From Lycorma delicatula (Eukaryota > Arthropoda > Insecta > Hemiptera > Fulgoridae): DNA of 64,000 nucleotides. Numbering within the stretch: the first letter of the stretch is position 1; the number at the start of each line of letters is the position of its first letter. Shown here piece after piece: positions 47,150-58,300 of the stretch. The position numbers and the translations under genes were made by a program. The DNA lies in the NCBI RefSeq assembly GCF_047948215.1, contig NC_134462.1:112729937-112793936 (forward strand), in the 5' to 3' direction. The notes beneath the pieces were generated by a model that ran no database searches, was not told where the DNA came from, and saw only the letters and a list, made by a program, of their open reading frames with translations.

Positions 47150-48740
47150 ATTATCACAAAAAAATAATGAAAAATAATAATAAAAAATTATTAATACTTT
47201 TCAAAGAAATTATCAATACTTTTACATGGAAAAATATAATTTTTTTGAAATTTGTCGATATTCGTCTATTTTGCCATTCAGTTATTAACTGTCCAGCTTT
47301 TGAAAACATTCGTTCAGAGGAAACAGAGGTAGCAGGAATGCAAAGTCTAGTTTGCATTATTTTGAATAATCTTTGATAAATTAACTGCCTTTCTTTCCAC
47401 CAAGAGATAGGAGTTTGTGTTCTTGAGATGAGCGGTTCATTTATATATTTAACTACCTCTAAAATTCCTGCTACTGTTGGGTTTGAATTAGTTAAAATTG
47501 GTGTGTTACTTTTTTATCAAAATTCTCCCATGCAGTTGAAATGCAGGGTTCAATAAGTTCTTGTTTGATTTCAAACCTATCGCCTTGTTTGATCTGAATA
47601 CTTTGAACTTTCTCTGAAAGTTTTGTGCAAGTATTTTGATAAAATACTTGTTTTGGTAAAGCCTTGTTTTTTAAAGCAAGGATCAAATAGTAACATGCTT
47701 TCAAGCAAAATAATATTATTTTCAACATCCTTAAATCTATGTTGCAGTTGGTCTAACATCTTGTTACGTACTTTAATGATTTATGAATTTTGAGTAGAAG
47801 ATGTAATCTTAAGTTCACCTTGCCATCGCTCGCACCAGTAAAGAAAGTTTTGATGCAGTGACAGTTTTTTGAGAATTTATTTTAATAGTTATCTCTTCAA
47901 ACATTTTCAATAATTTGCACATTTCAGCTATAACTGTCCATTCATCAAATATAATATTACTAAGTATTGGATTCACCTAATTAATAGTCGAAATTAATGG
48001 TTCTATTGTTTCTAATAATCAAACACATGCAGAAGTGAGTTCCTGTTAGGTACTTCCTGTTTTAATTTTAATTCTTTGAAATTCATTTGTCGCATGTTTT
48101 TAAGTTTGGAGGCAGCATGAGAACTTCATTTAAAAAATTCAACAATTGCCTTTGATTTTACCACAATTGTTTTTATTTCTGATACTGCTGCTTGGACAAT
48201 TAAATTAATTGTATGCGCTAACCAAGGGATATGGCATAGCTGACAATTGCCAATAGCAGCTTTTAAATTTGTTGCATTGTCACTAACTGCAATTATTTTG
48301 TCACTCACTAATAGCCCATTCATTGAATTTACCTTGCAATTCAGTTGCAATGTTTTCAGCTATATGCTGACTACAGATATGCATACAAGTAAGTAACCAG
48401 GTATTTAAATTACAATTATGGTCAATTAAATGGACAGTTATGACCATATAATTATTATTTGAAACTGATGTCCAACTGTCAGTGATTATTGTGCAAGCTT
48501 CTATATATAGATGTAGGATTTAAATTGTAATACATTTCTACAATATGATAATCAGAAGGACAAGGATTTTTTTATCTTGAAATATTAACTCCTGGGTGTT
48601 TAACTTTAATATGTCGAGATAGATTACTACTCGTTCCCAAGTGTAGGATACTGAACTACGGCAAAGATTACACAAGGCTTGCTCCAGAAACGTAAGTTCA
48701 GATGTTACTTCTTTTTCTGCAGCTCATGTATATAATTTTA
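47150..48740 (-). pseudogene. hAT transposase with BED zinc finger, multiply broken (copy 1)
   Basis: Reading down the minus strand there is a BED finger at about 48700-48560 (CNLCRSS, then in another frame GTSSNLSRHIKVKHPGVN). The catalytic region at 48350-48126 has AVSDNATNLKAAIGNCQLCH and LAHTINLIVQAAVSE, equivalent to VTDNAANM..A.....CFAHTLNL. The mid region is at 47728-47492. The C-terminal dimerisation domain at 47400-47260 has WKERQLIYQRLFKIMQTRL, IPATSVSSERMFSKAGQLI and NRRIS. Frameshifts and stops separate these. Relative to copy 2, part of the region between the BED finger and the catalytic domain is deleted near 48510. Confidence 0.75.
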
Positions 48741-48760
48741 AACAAAATATTCTTCTGTAA

Positions 48761-49257
48761 AAGTAATGATTTAAAAAATAGAATACCAATAAATCATTCA
48801 GAAAAAAATCGGCTCTGATTATATAAAGTAAAAAAATCTTACGAAAATGTGTAGGCCCAAATAAAAAAATATAAACGAACTAAAAACACAAGTCTAAATA
48901 GAATACGCAAACATTATACACCATGTAAATGGAATAAACTGTTGTCTTTTATCCGTTTACTAAGAATAATTGTAAAATATATCTTGAGCTTGACAGTATA
49001 CGCTTAAAGAACGACAGTAATTAATTTTGTGCAACTTAGCTTCCCGCCCGAATGAAATAAAGAGAAAAAAGAATAATGATGTGTTATTGAATGTGTGCGT
49101 AACAGTTTAAATTTTCCCTTCTCTTTGTAGCGATAAGGTTTGTTGATATAAGCTTGGTTTCGTTAAGGAATCGAATAAGAGATGAAATATGGAGTATCGT
49201 TAGATAGATGAAGAGAATAGAGCATGCGTATTAGAAGTGATAGGCTACCAAGTTTAA
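48761..49257. other. No gene seen
   Basis: AT-rich with scattered CGATT/AATCG words; probably the terminal part of hAT copy 1, but the end could not be placed. Confidence 0.4.
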
Positions 49258-49553
49258 CCCATCGGGTTGGTCTAGTAGTTAACGCGTCTTCCCAAATTAG
49301 CTGATTTGGAAAGTCGAGAGTTACAGCGTTCAAGTCCTAGTAAAGCCAGTTATTTTTACACGGATTTGAATACTAGATCGTGGATACCGGTGTTCTTTGG
49401 TGGTTGGGTTTCAATTAACCACACGTCTCAGGAACGGTCGAACTGAGAATGTACAAGACTACACTTCATTTACACTCATACATATCATCTTCATTCATCC
49501 TCTGAAGAATTATCTAAACGGTAGTTACCGGAGGCTAAACAGAAAAAAAAAGA
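49258..49553 (+). mobile_element. SINE family 1, full length, well preserved
   Basis: The head CCCATCGGGTTGGTCTAGTAG, box B GTTCAAGTCC, ACGGATTTGAATACTAGATC body and GGAGGCTAAACAG tail are all present. The flanks AGGCTACCAAGTT and AGGCTAGTAAGTT suggest a target-site duplication with two mismatches. The 90-codon frame over it is not a gene. Confidence 0.9.
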
Positions 49554-49796
49554 GAGAGGCTAGTAAGTTAGAGGCTACAAAAAATCATATTAAACCGAAA
49601 AAAGAATCAGATGTTTATTTAAGGAGTCGAATGAAACTTGAAATGAGAAAGAAAATCGAAGACATTTAGAAGGTATGTGTCAATTGAGTAGAAAGGAGTA
49701 TGAAGAGCGATGACTGCTAAACATGTCTTTTTTACGGATTCTTCCTGAAAATCGAATCGAGAGAACCGATTATTGAAAAAGAATTGTTTGTCTCAC

Positions 49797-51710
49797 CACT
49801 AGTAATGGGAAGAATCGTGAACGAGTCGTTCCTTCGATTCCATTCTTTATACTGAACGAAAGATTCGAGAATCGGTTTGCAGAAGAAACTGATTCGTAAC
49901 AATGAATTGGGCCATTGATTCCGTCTTAGTTTTTTTTTTATCACATCGATGTTACGATTTTATATTTACTTTGATGTTTTTACTAATATGCGCACAGTTA
50001 CTTACACAGACATACACAAACATTTTGTTTTTAACAATTTTTGGTTCTATTATCACAAAAAAAATAATAAAAATGAATCAAAATAAATAATTAGTTATAC
50101 CTTTCAAATAAACTTTATAGTATTTTATATATTTACACGTAGAAATATAATTTTTTCGAAATTCTTTGATGCAAGTCTATTTCGCCTTTCAGTTATTAAC
50201 TATCCCGCTTTTGAAAAAAATCGTTCACAGGGAACAGAGGTTGCAGGAATGCAAAGTCTAGTTTGCATTATTTTGAATAAATTAACCGCCTTTCTTTCCA
50301 TCAAGAGAGAGGATTTTGTGTTCTTGAGATGAGCGGTTCATTTATATATTTATCTAGCTCTAAAATTCCTGCTAGTGTTGGGTTTGAATTACTTTTTTAT
50401 CAAAATCTTCCCGTGCGGTTGAAATTGAGGGTTCAATAATTTCTTGTTTGGTTTTAAACCTATCTCCTTGTTCGATCTAAATACTTCGAACTTTCTGTGA
50501 AAGTTTTGTGTAACTATTTTGGTAAGATGCCTCATCTTTAAAGCTAAGATCTAATAGCATGCTTTTAAGCAAAATATTATTATTTTCAACATGCTAATAT
50601 CCATATTGCAGATGGTCTAACATCTTCTTACATACATTAACGATTTCAGAATTTTGAGTAGAAGATTTAATCTAAGTACATATCTTGTCATCGCTCACGC
50701 CAAAAAACAGATTTTTGAAATAGTAACAGTTATTTGAGAACTTATTTCAATAATTAATTATCTCTTTAAACATTTACAATAATTTGCACATTTCAGCTAT
50801 AATTGTCCACTCATCAAATGTAATATTATTAAAATAGGATTCACCAAAGCGGTAATCGAAATTAGTGGATCTTTTGTTTCTAATAATCTATTAAACATGT
50901 GCAGGAGTGAGTTCCATCGGGTAGGCACTTCCTGTTTTAATTTTAATTTTTTAAAATTCGTTTGTCGCTGCATGTTTTGCAGTTTGGAGGCAGCATGGAA
51001 CTTCGTTTAAAAAATTCGACAATTGCCTTCGATTTTACCACAATTGTTTTACTTCAGACTCTGCTGTTTGGACAATTAAATTAATTGTATGCGCTAAGCA
51101 AGGAATATGGCGTAGCTGACAATTGCGAATAGCAACTTTTAAATTTGCTGCATTGTCATTGACAATTGCTCCTATTTTGTCAATAATAGCCCATTCATTG
51201 AATTTACCTTGTAATTCAATGTCATTGTTTTCAGCGGTATGTTGACAACAGATATCCATACAAGTAAGTAATTGGATTTTTAAATTGCAATCATGGTCTA
51301 TGAAATGGATAGTTATGGCCACATAATTATTATTTGAAACTTATGTCCAACTGTCAGTGGTTATTGAGCATGCTTCTACATTAATTATAGAATTACGAAT
51401 CTCACAAGAAATTCTATCATATAATTGTGGAATTAACGTAGTTGTAATTGTTTTTCAACAAGGAAGCGAATACCCAGGATTTAACATGTGAACAAACTTC
51501 TTGAATTCTTCACCTCAACGAGTGAAATAGGTTGATATTCTTTAGTTATTAACCTAATTAATTGAATATCCATCGCTCGGCTTTTACTTTGAGGGACAGG
51601 TTTTGTAACAAGTAAGGGACAACTGTTGAGTTTTTTTTAAGGACTAATTGCTGCCATTCATTTGGTTCAGTTGCAATAGACGTACTAGGATTTAAATTAT
51701 AATGCATTTC
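49797..51710 (-). mobile_element. BED-type hAT transposon, copy 2, decayed
   Basis: Same family and orientation as 46105-48760. The minus-strand relic shows EPNEWQQLVL and YQPISLVE (about 51690-51540), then TTDSWT, DNAANLKVAIRNCQLRH and LAHTINLIVQTAESE (51322-51035), and a frameshifted C-terminus with FFSKAG and ITERRNRL (about 50290-50150). No BED finger was found upstream, so the 5' end is lost or replaced. Stops and frameshifts throughout. Confidence 0.7.
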
Positions 51711-51998
51711 TGAAACAATTAAAAGGTCTACTAAGAATTCTACTAATATTAGATGTTGGTCATCATGTAAACAATTTGGCGGCAAGCACTTTCTTGTAAA
51801 GTTATTTTCGTTTACAAATGCAGGAAGATTTAGTTTCTTTCGTCTTAAAGTATTGCACTGGTATTTTGTTTGGTAGTATGTACGTAGTATTAAATGAAAG
51901 TTTCTGCTTTCATTGTTGTGAAGTATAAAATTTTGATCCATGAAAAGGGATTTTGTATAATGTAATGTTTTGAGGTTAGAACAGATAGTATTTTTCAT
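51558..51998 (-). pseudogene. 146-codon frame fused to the hAT copy 2 start; unidentified upstream half
   Basis: The last ~45 codons (from HYNLNPSTSI on) belong to the hAT transposase. The first ~100 codons (MKNTICSNLKTLHYTKSLFM..., LHDDQHLILVEFLVDLLIVS) resemble nothing I know and contain no BED finger. Copy 1 has EMYYNLNP at the equivalent point, so the join lies near SEMHYNLNP. The upstream half could be replaced transposon sequence, or an exon of a gene divergent from the one starting 88 bp away at 52087. No promoter motif decides this. Confidence 0.35.
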
Positions 51999-52086
51999 AA
52001 AATAAAGTGTATTTCTTGTTAGAACAGGTCAAAACTGCATAAAAGATAGTCAAGTTTAATTAATAACCGTTCTACGTGTAAGAAGT

Positions 52087-52300
52087 ATGATGTGCTGCAA
52101 TCCAGACGATATTGTTGGCAATTTGCTTTTATTGGATTTGCCTTTTGTAAATGTTTTGAGAGAACGAATTGTGGAATTCAATAATGTTCTATTTAATCAA
52201 AGTGAAGAAAGAAGAGAACTATTGTGTGAAATTATTTCTTTTATTGACAACGATTTGAAATTGCATTTGGCAAATATAGAAAAGGATGAACTTGAAAATG
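52087..52300 (+). CDS. Exon 1 of the unidentified gene
   Basis: Opens at ATGATG (MMCCNPDDIVGN) and encodes 71 codons plus one base. The sequence is strongly helical: LLLLDLPFVNVLRERIVEF, RRELLCEIISFIDNDLKL and ANIEKDELEN. It ends at GAAAATG before a gtatat donor. Reading through the donor meets a stop after four codons, which supports splicing here. Confidence 0.6.
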
Positions 52301-55300
52301 GTATATTTTTGAATTAATTTTCTAATTTAGCCCTGTGTGCAGTGTAAATTAATTTACTAAGTTACAATATCAGTATTGTTAATGCTTTGTATTGATGATT
52401 AGATTTCATCTTAATCTTGGGTACTCTTCTGTTATAGTCTTTATGTAATTTAAATTATCCAGTTTTATTGTTAATTGGTATTTGTTCACAATTTCCTTAG
52501 GGAATTCTGACCTCTGTGTTGGAGTAATGGCTTTCTTGTATTTGGTTTGAATTCTTGTCATAACTGGATACACAAGTAATCATTTTATATTCCCACATAA
52601 AGCCTTCAGCATATGTAGTGGATCAATCATTAAAAAAATAAAAACAAAAATTGTGGATCATTCCAAATTTGTACTTTGCTATTAGTTTTAAACAACAAAA
52701 ATGTTATCATAATGTATTTTCTTATATATCATTCCTTGAAATAAATGAGGTATATAAGTAACTTATTTTTGCATTGCTATCTAAACCAGAGGTTCCCAAA
52801 CTTATTTTTCTCATAGACCACTTTCAAAATTTTGCTGGTTCCGGTGGACCCCCTGCAGCTACATTTTTACCATATTTCCAGTCGACGGAAAATGTGAAGA
52901 TTAGATCTAACTATGAAAATATGCGTTATGGCTGTGTTCCACGAACTACCAGCTTCGAAAAAAAAGTGAGAATTGATTGGTTAATTTTTGATTGACTGTG
53001 CTGTGAGTGGATGTCAAAAAAGTAAAGTTGGCAAATAAAAAAAAATGCTTCCATCCAACTTTACATTTTTGACATCTACTCACAGCACAAGAAAGCAATC
53101 AATTCTCACTTATTTTATTTAGAAAACTTCCCATTCAAAGTGGTAAAAAGCAAAAGAAATATAGTATATTTTTTTGTGTTGCATTTATTCAAGTATGTTA
53201 TCATTACACAATTAATTATTATTGTTATCATATTGCAATGTAATATAATAAAATTGTCATAATATAATTAAAACATTATCTGCCTCGATTGATACGCAAA
53301 GTCAAGCCAACATTTTAGTTCTTCACTATCGAAACCAGATGAATTTTCGTGGACCCCGCTTACGAATTGTGAACCCCCATTTTTATGTCACGTCAACGTA
53401 GACCCCCGTCGAGTCTCCCGTGGACCCCTGGAGGTCCACCTGGACCACTTTGGGAATCAATGATCTAAACAAAAGCAGAAACTTTTTTTTTAATTTGTTA
53501 TGTTTATAAGAGTCTTATTGTGTTAATAAGATTGACCAATCATTCTCATAAATATTTATCTTTAGTAGAGCAAATTTTGTATACTGTTACTTAATGAATT
53601 TGATGATCTCTCAGTCACACTCTCCTCCCTCTCATACTCTGTGAGAGTATGTGTGTTGTAAAAGGTATCAGAAGAAATTATGTATAAGGAATCTATAGTA
53701 GTGCATTATATCCATTCTAAACATCTGAATGACGTGATGTATTTGAAAACTTATTTTTACTAATTATAAAGTTAGTATTTCTCAATATTAATTTTAAACT
53801 TTTTTCAAATTCCTAATTGAAAATCAAGTTGAAGAAGGTGTTAATAAACAAAATACCTTTTGGTTGAACATAGAAAAGAAAATGTGACAGTAAATTGAAG
53901 AATGTTAATAAGAAATTATCTAATAAATATTAGTATAAGTATTACCTGTTAGAAAAACCATTTCAGAATATTCTTTAAAGCAAAAGATAAGAAAAGCCCT
54001 GTTCTGAAATACACATATTTCATCTTTTTAGTGTTAGTTCATTCCATTCTGTTAATTTAGGCATTACTGTATAAATTCATACAATGGATATTCTGTTATT
54101 GTAAGTTGTAGCCATTTCTGATGTAAGTTTTTACACAAGTTATTTAGATTGATGATTGAGATGTTTTAATTTAATTTTATTTAAATTATTTAATTATTGT
54201 CTTTTTTCAGAACTGATCCAGTTTTATTTCGGATTGGGTTTTATTAAAAAGTCTGAAGAACCATTTATATCAGTGAGTCCTAAATTTGTTCTTGAAATTT
54301 TTTTTTGTGGATTCTATTTCATTTATTTTCCTGCACATAGTAGGCTCATTAATTATTATTGTTCAAAATTATGTAACATTAACATTTTAAGCCTAAACTT
54401 ATGTAAGCTTGGAAATGGAAACGCTACATTGTTTGTCAAAGTTGGGGGTTTATTTTAAGAGTTTCAAGTGACATAAATGGTATTTAAACAAATTATTTAT
54501 ATATTTAATAATATGATCTGTAATTTTATTATTAAATTAAATTATTCAGCCTGACTGATTAGTTTTTAAGCATACTCTACATTTGAAAAGTAGGAAGTAT
54601 AGAAAGAAGTATCTGTAACAAGACACTAATTGCCCTCAGTGACTACTAGTTTTCAGGAGGAATGTATAATATTGCTTAAATTTTTAAAGATATTTTGGTG
54701 GTCAAACTTGAACCTGTTGTAGCATTTAAAACACGTACGATATTGTTGATTATTGACTTATACTAATTTGACAGCTATATTGCGTAGGCTGTAGCATGCC
54801 TAGCAAATAAAATTGAATCTCATGCTTAGTCCAATTGAAAAGTATAAAATTCAAAGTTTATTGTTAATCTTAAGAATTTTTACCGATCTCAAAATTATGA
54901 GTAATTTAAGATTTTTAAATGATCTTAAATTCTTTTTTCAAAAACTTGGCTGATTTGAGATGTAATGTGATAAGTTTTTTTAAGGGTAAAATATTAAATT
55001 TAAAAAGAAAAAAGTACAAATCAATGTCCACTGCATGATTGAGATGGGAAGCCATAGGAAAAAATGAGACAATTTCCATTTTTTCACATATTTCCAGAAA
55101 TAAGGATTTATTAAAAAAAAGTCAGGAAAACTTCTATAAGCTTATAAATCAACTTTAATTCAGTCTTTGTGTTTTTTAAAGTTTATTTTCAGATAAATTT
55201 TCTGGGCATTTCCTTATCTATCCTATTTAAAGACTGTATAAGATCAAATTGTAGTCATAAATGAGGCATTCTTCCTTTATAGTGAAAACAAAAGTTAAAG

Positions 55301-58300
55301 TAATGTTTTGTCATTAGACTTTTTGGGCATTTTCTTATCACAGCTCAAAAATTGTGTAAGGTAAAATATACACCAATTAGTGTGTGGAAAGAATATTTCT
55401 TGTTTTGTATTGATGTGAACATTTTTCTTCAGGGATGTAATAAAGTGTCCAAGTTTCAATTCCCATCACAATGTTGCAAAGGAAGTAATTTCCTTTGTCA
55501 CAATAACATTTCAGAAGCTGCTCACAACATTCCTTTCGTTTTTTGTTCTTTTCTTTGAGTTTACATGGCACCCACCATGATTTTTCAGCAGTCCAGTTGT
55601 ACAATAATGTGCCCTTCTTGTTCTTTCGATAGGCTAGGCATACCTGGATGGTGGATGCATTGTTGTGTAATGCAAAGGTCATTTTGACTCATCAGTTTAT
55701 ATTCATCTCCTTTTGGTGCTTCTCATTAGTTACAGACCATTTGAACACTGCAAAATTCATCCTTAATACTTGCTTTATCAGCATCTGATGTAAAAAATGT
55801 TATTGCCCACCTATTCACAGTTTTATCGCTGTAAAAGGCTTTTAGAAGATGATGAATGTTACTTTTTGGCCTGTTAAAACTAAATCGCTGCACATTAATT
55901 TAGTTGCATTGACATAGCCGGAATATTTGACTCCATATCAATGGGGACTGGAAAAAATGAGAGGGCATGGTTCATTGAGTTTTGGAGAGTTAGTAGTAGG
56001 GGGAAATGAAACCACAGATGGCAGCACCTGTTGCTTTGTGCGACATTTTGTTCTCTCATTATGGTCCAGTATGCATTACATTTCAGCTGCCTCTCATTAA
56101 AGACTTATGTAAACACTAATTTTATTAAAAAATAGCCATTATAGAAAATTAAAATTATAAATAAATGTAAAAAAAATTCCTTTCAAAATTTTTTAAGTTT
56201 GCAAGATGATCCTAAAAAATGTTGTTTAATTGTTAAGCAACAAATTAATTTCAGATAGGTTAACTTCATTTTGACTGCAAATATGAACATTTTATTGAAC
56301 TATAATTTCTCAAAATATTTAGTAAGTTTAATTTAAATTAATTTAATAAATAAAAGAAATTAAATTAATGTTTATTAAAATGTTATTTATTTGATACCTT
56401 AACGTTTTATTACAGGGTAATATGGGTATAGCTGAACAATGCAATGTTTGGTCCAATGTTATAAGTGTCTGAAGGGTCTTCAGAGTCAGCCCAGTTTAAA
56501 TGAAAAATATGAAAACTGTAACCAGAGACTAAATTATTAATAAAATAATTCATAATCCTGCATTTAAGGTATGACTTATTCTGTGATATGCAAGTTGGTA
56601 TGTGTAAAGTATTCATTTCAAAAACAAATTTTTTAAATAAAAATAAATAAAAAATAATTTCAAAATTTAGATTTAGTTAAAATTATAACAAAAATAATTC
56701 ATCTAGTGATGTTTAGAATAACTTATAAATTGTTATTTATATGCATTCTAGGGATAAAAGTATTAAAAATATTTAACATTTTTCAAAAATGATTTTTTTA
56801 CAAAATTTATCTAACATGAAAAAACTTTATTGGGCATCTTGTTGTTTCTGAATGAACATTTAAAAAAGGATCTAATTCTTGGTTGAAATGAACAAATCTG
56901 AGTAAAATATTTGGTTTGTAAGGATTTACATGCACTAGTTTTGCACAAAATGTTTTTGTATCTGTTTGTGTACAGTGAAACAGATTTTCGCTGATTGATG
57001 GAAATGACAAAACCTCAGAATATTTACAAAATTTTTTGTAAATATTCTAGTAGTAAATTAACTTATATGTAATATTAAGAGTGAATAATTGTAACTGAGT
57101 AAATAACTATTCGGTTACACTGAACGGTTATAAACAATACTTAAATACTGTAGCAGTCATTTCTTTACAACTACTGTCCCTTCATATTGTATTGTTTTTT
57201 AAACATCTGTAAAGGTGCTGTAGGAAATGTACACATTTTTTTTAAGATGAAAAGTCCATAAAATTTTATTTCATTAATAACTTCTGATATTTTTTCATAT
57301 TTCATTTTTTATTGTTATTATTGAATTATTATTATTGTAATTTTTTTTCAGTCAGAAGAATTATTAATAAATCAATATATTTAAATAAAAAAAAAAAAAA
57401 GTGGATGAAGTCTGATTCGAACCAATGTACTTTCCCTGTATAAGATCCAAATATTTCATTAATTAAAATTTAATTTGGCCATAACTCTGGAACCAATGAA
57501 AATAAGTACCAGTTATTTCATTTTTTAGAGCTTTTCAACAATATAAGTACCACTTATATTGTTGAGAAGCTCTAAATTAATGTTTATTAAAATGTTATTT
57601 ATTTGATACCTTAACGTTTTATTACAGGGTAATATGGGTATAGCTGAACAATGCAATGTTTGGTCCAATGTTATAAGTTTTTCAACAATATAAGTACCAC
57701 TTATATTGTTGAAAAGCTCTCAATGAGTTCTTATTACTGCAGTTAGGAAAAAGTCCAAAATCCAATTTTTTTTTTGGATTTTGGGTGTTTTGGACATTTT
57801 TGGTTCAGTCAATTGCAATCAAAAGGGAAGGTACACAACTAGATGTCACAACAGTCCTAAATCCAAAATCTCAACATCCTACAGCTAATCGTTTTTGAGT
57901 TATGTGAGATACATATGTACGTACATACATACATACATAAGTATGTATAGACGTCATACCGAAACTAGTAAAAATGGTTATTTCCGTTGAAATCTGAAAT
58001 TTTTCATGATCACAATACTTTTTTTACTTTGTACAAGTAAAAATGAAAAGTGCACTGGAGATAAGCATTAGGAATATGGTTATAGTTCTATTTAATGTAA
58101 ATATGATGGGCAGTGACAATGAAAGCTTAAAAGCTTTATGTGATACATCAGTAAAGCCTGATTACTTATTTGTCAAATAATAAAGCATAGATGATGAGTA
58201 AAATTCATTAATGGGAAGAAGCTTTTTATAAACAAAAAAAAATGTTACGGTAGGCAACTACCATGCACATCCCAAATTGACAAATTTTAGCAGTGTACCA

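Larger units (their letters stand above)
46105..48760 (-). mobile_element. BED-type hAT transposon, copy 1, decayed
   Basis: The lower-coordinate end carries CTAGTAATTGGAAGAATCGT and GATTCG-type subterminal motifs also seen at 49799. The transposase relic runs on the minus strand to about 48740. About 830 bp not found in copy 2 (about 46192-47022, including a SINE at 46565-46842) interrupts the subterminal region. The upper-coordinate terminus was not resolved and no 8-bp target duplication was found. Confidence 0.65.

Noticed and set aside
54156..54458. 100-codon frame MRCFNLILFKLFN...
   Set aside because: Covers exon 2 in a different phase and runs into both introns; the spliced reading is better supported.
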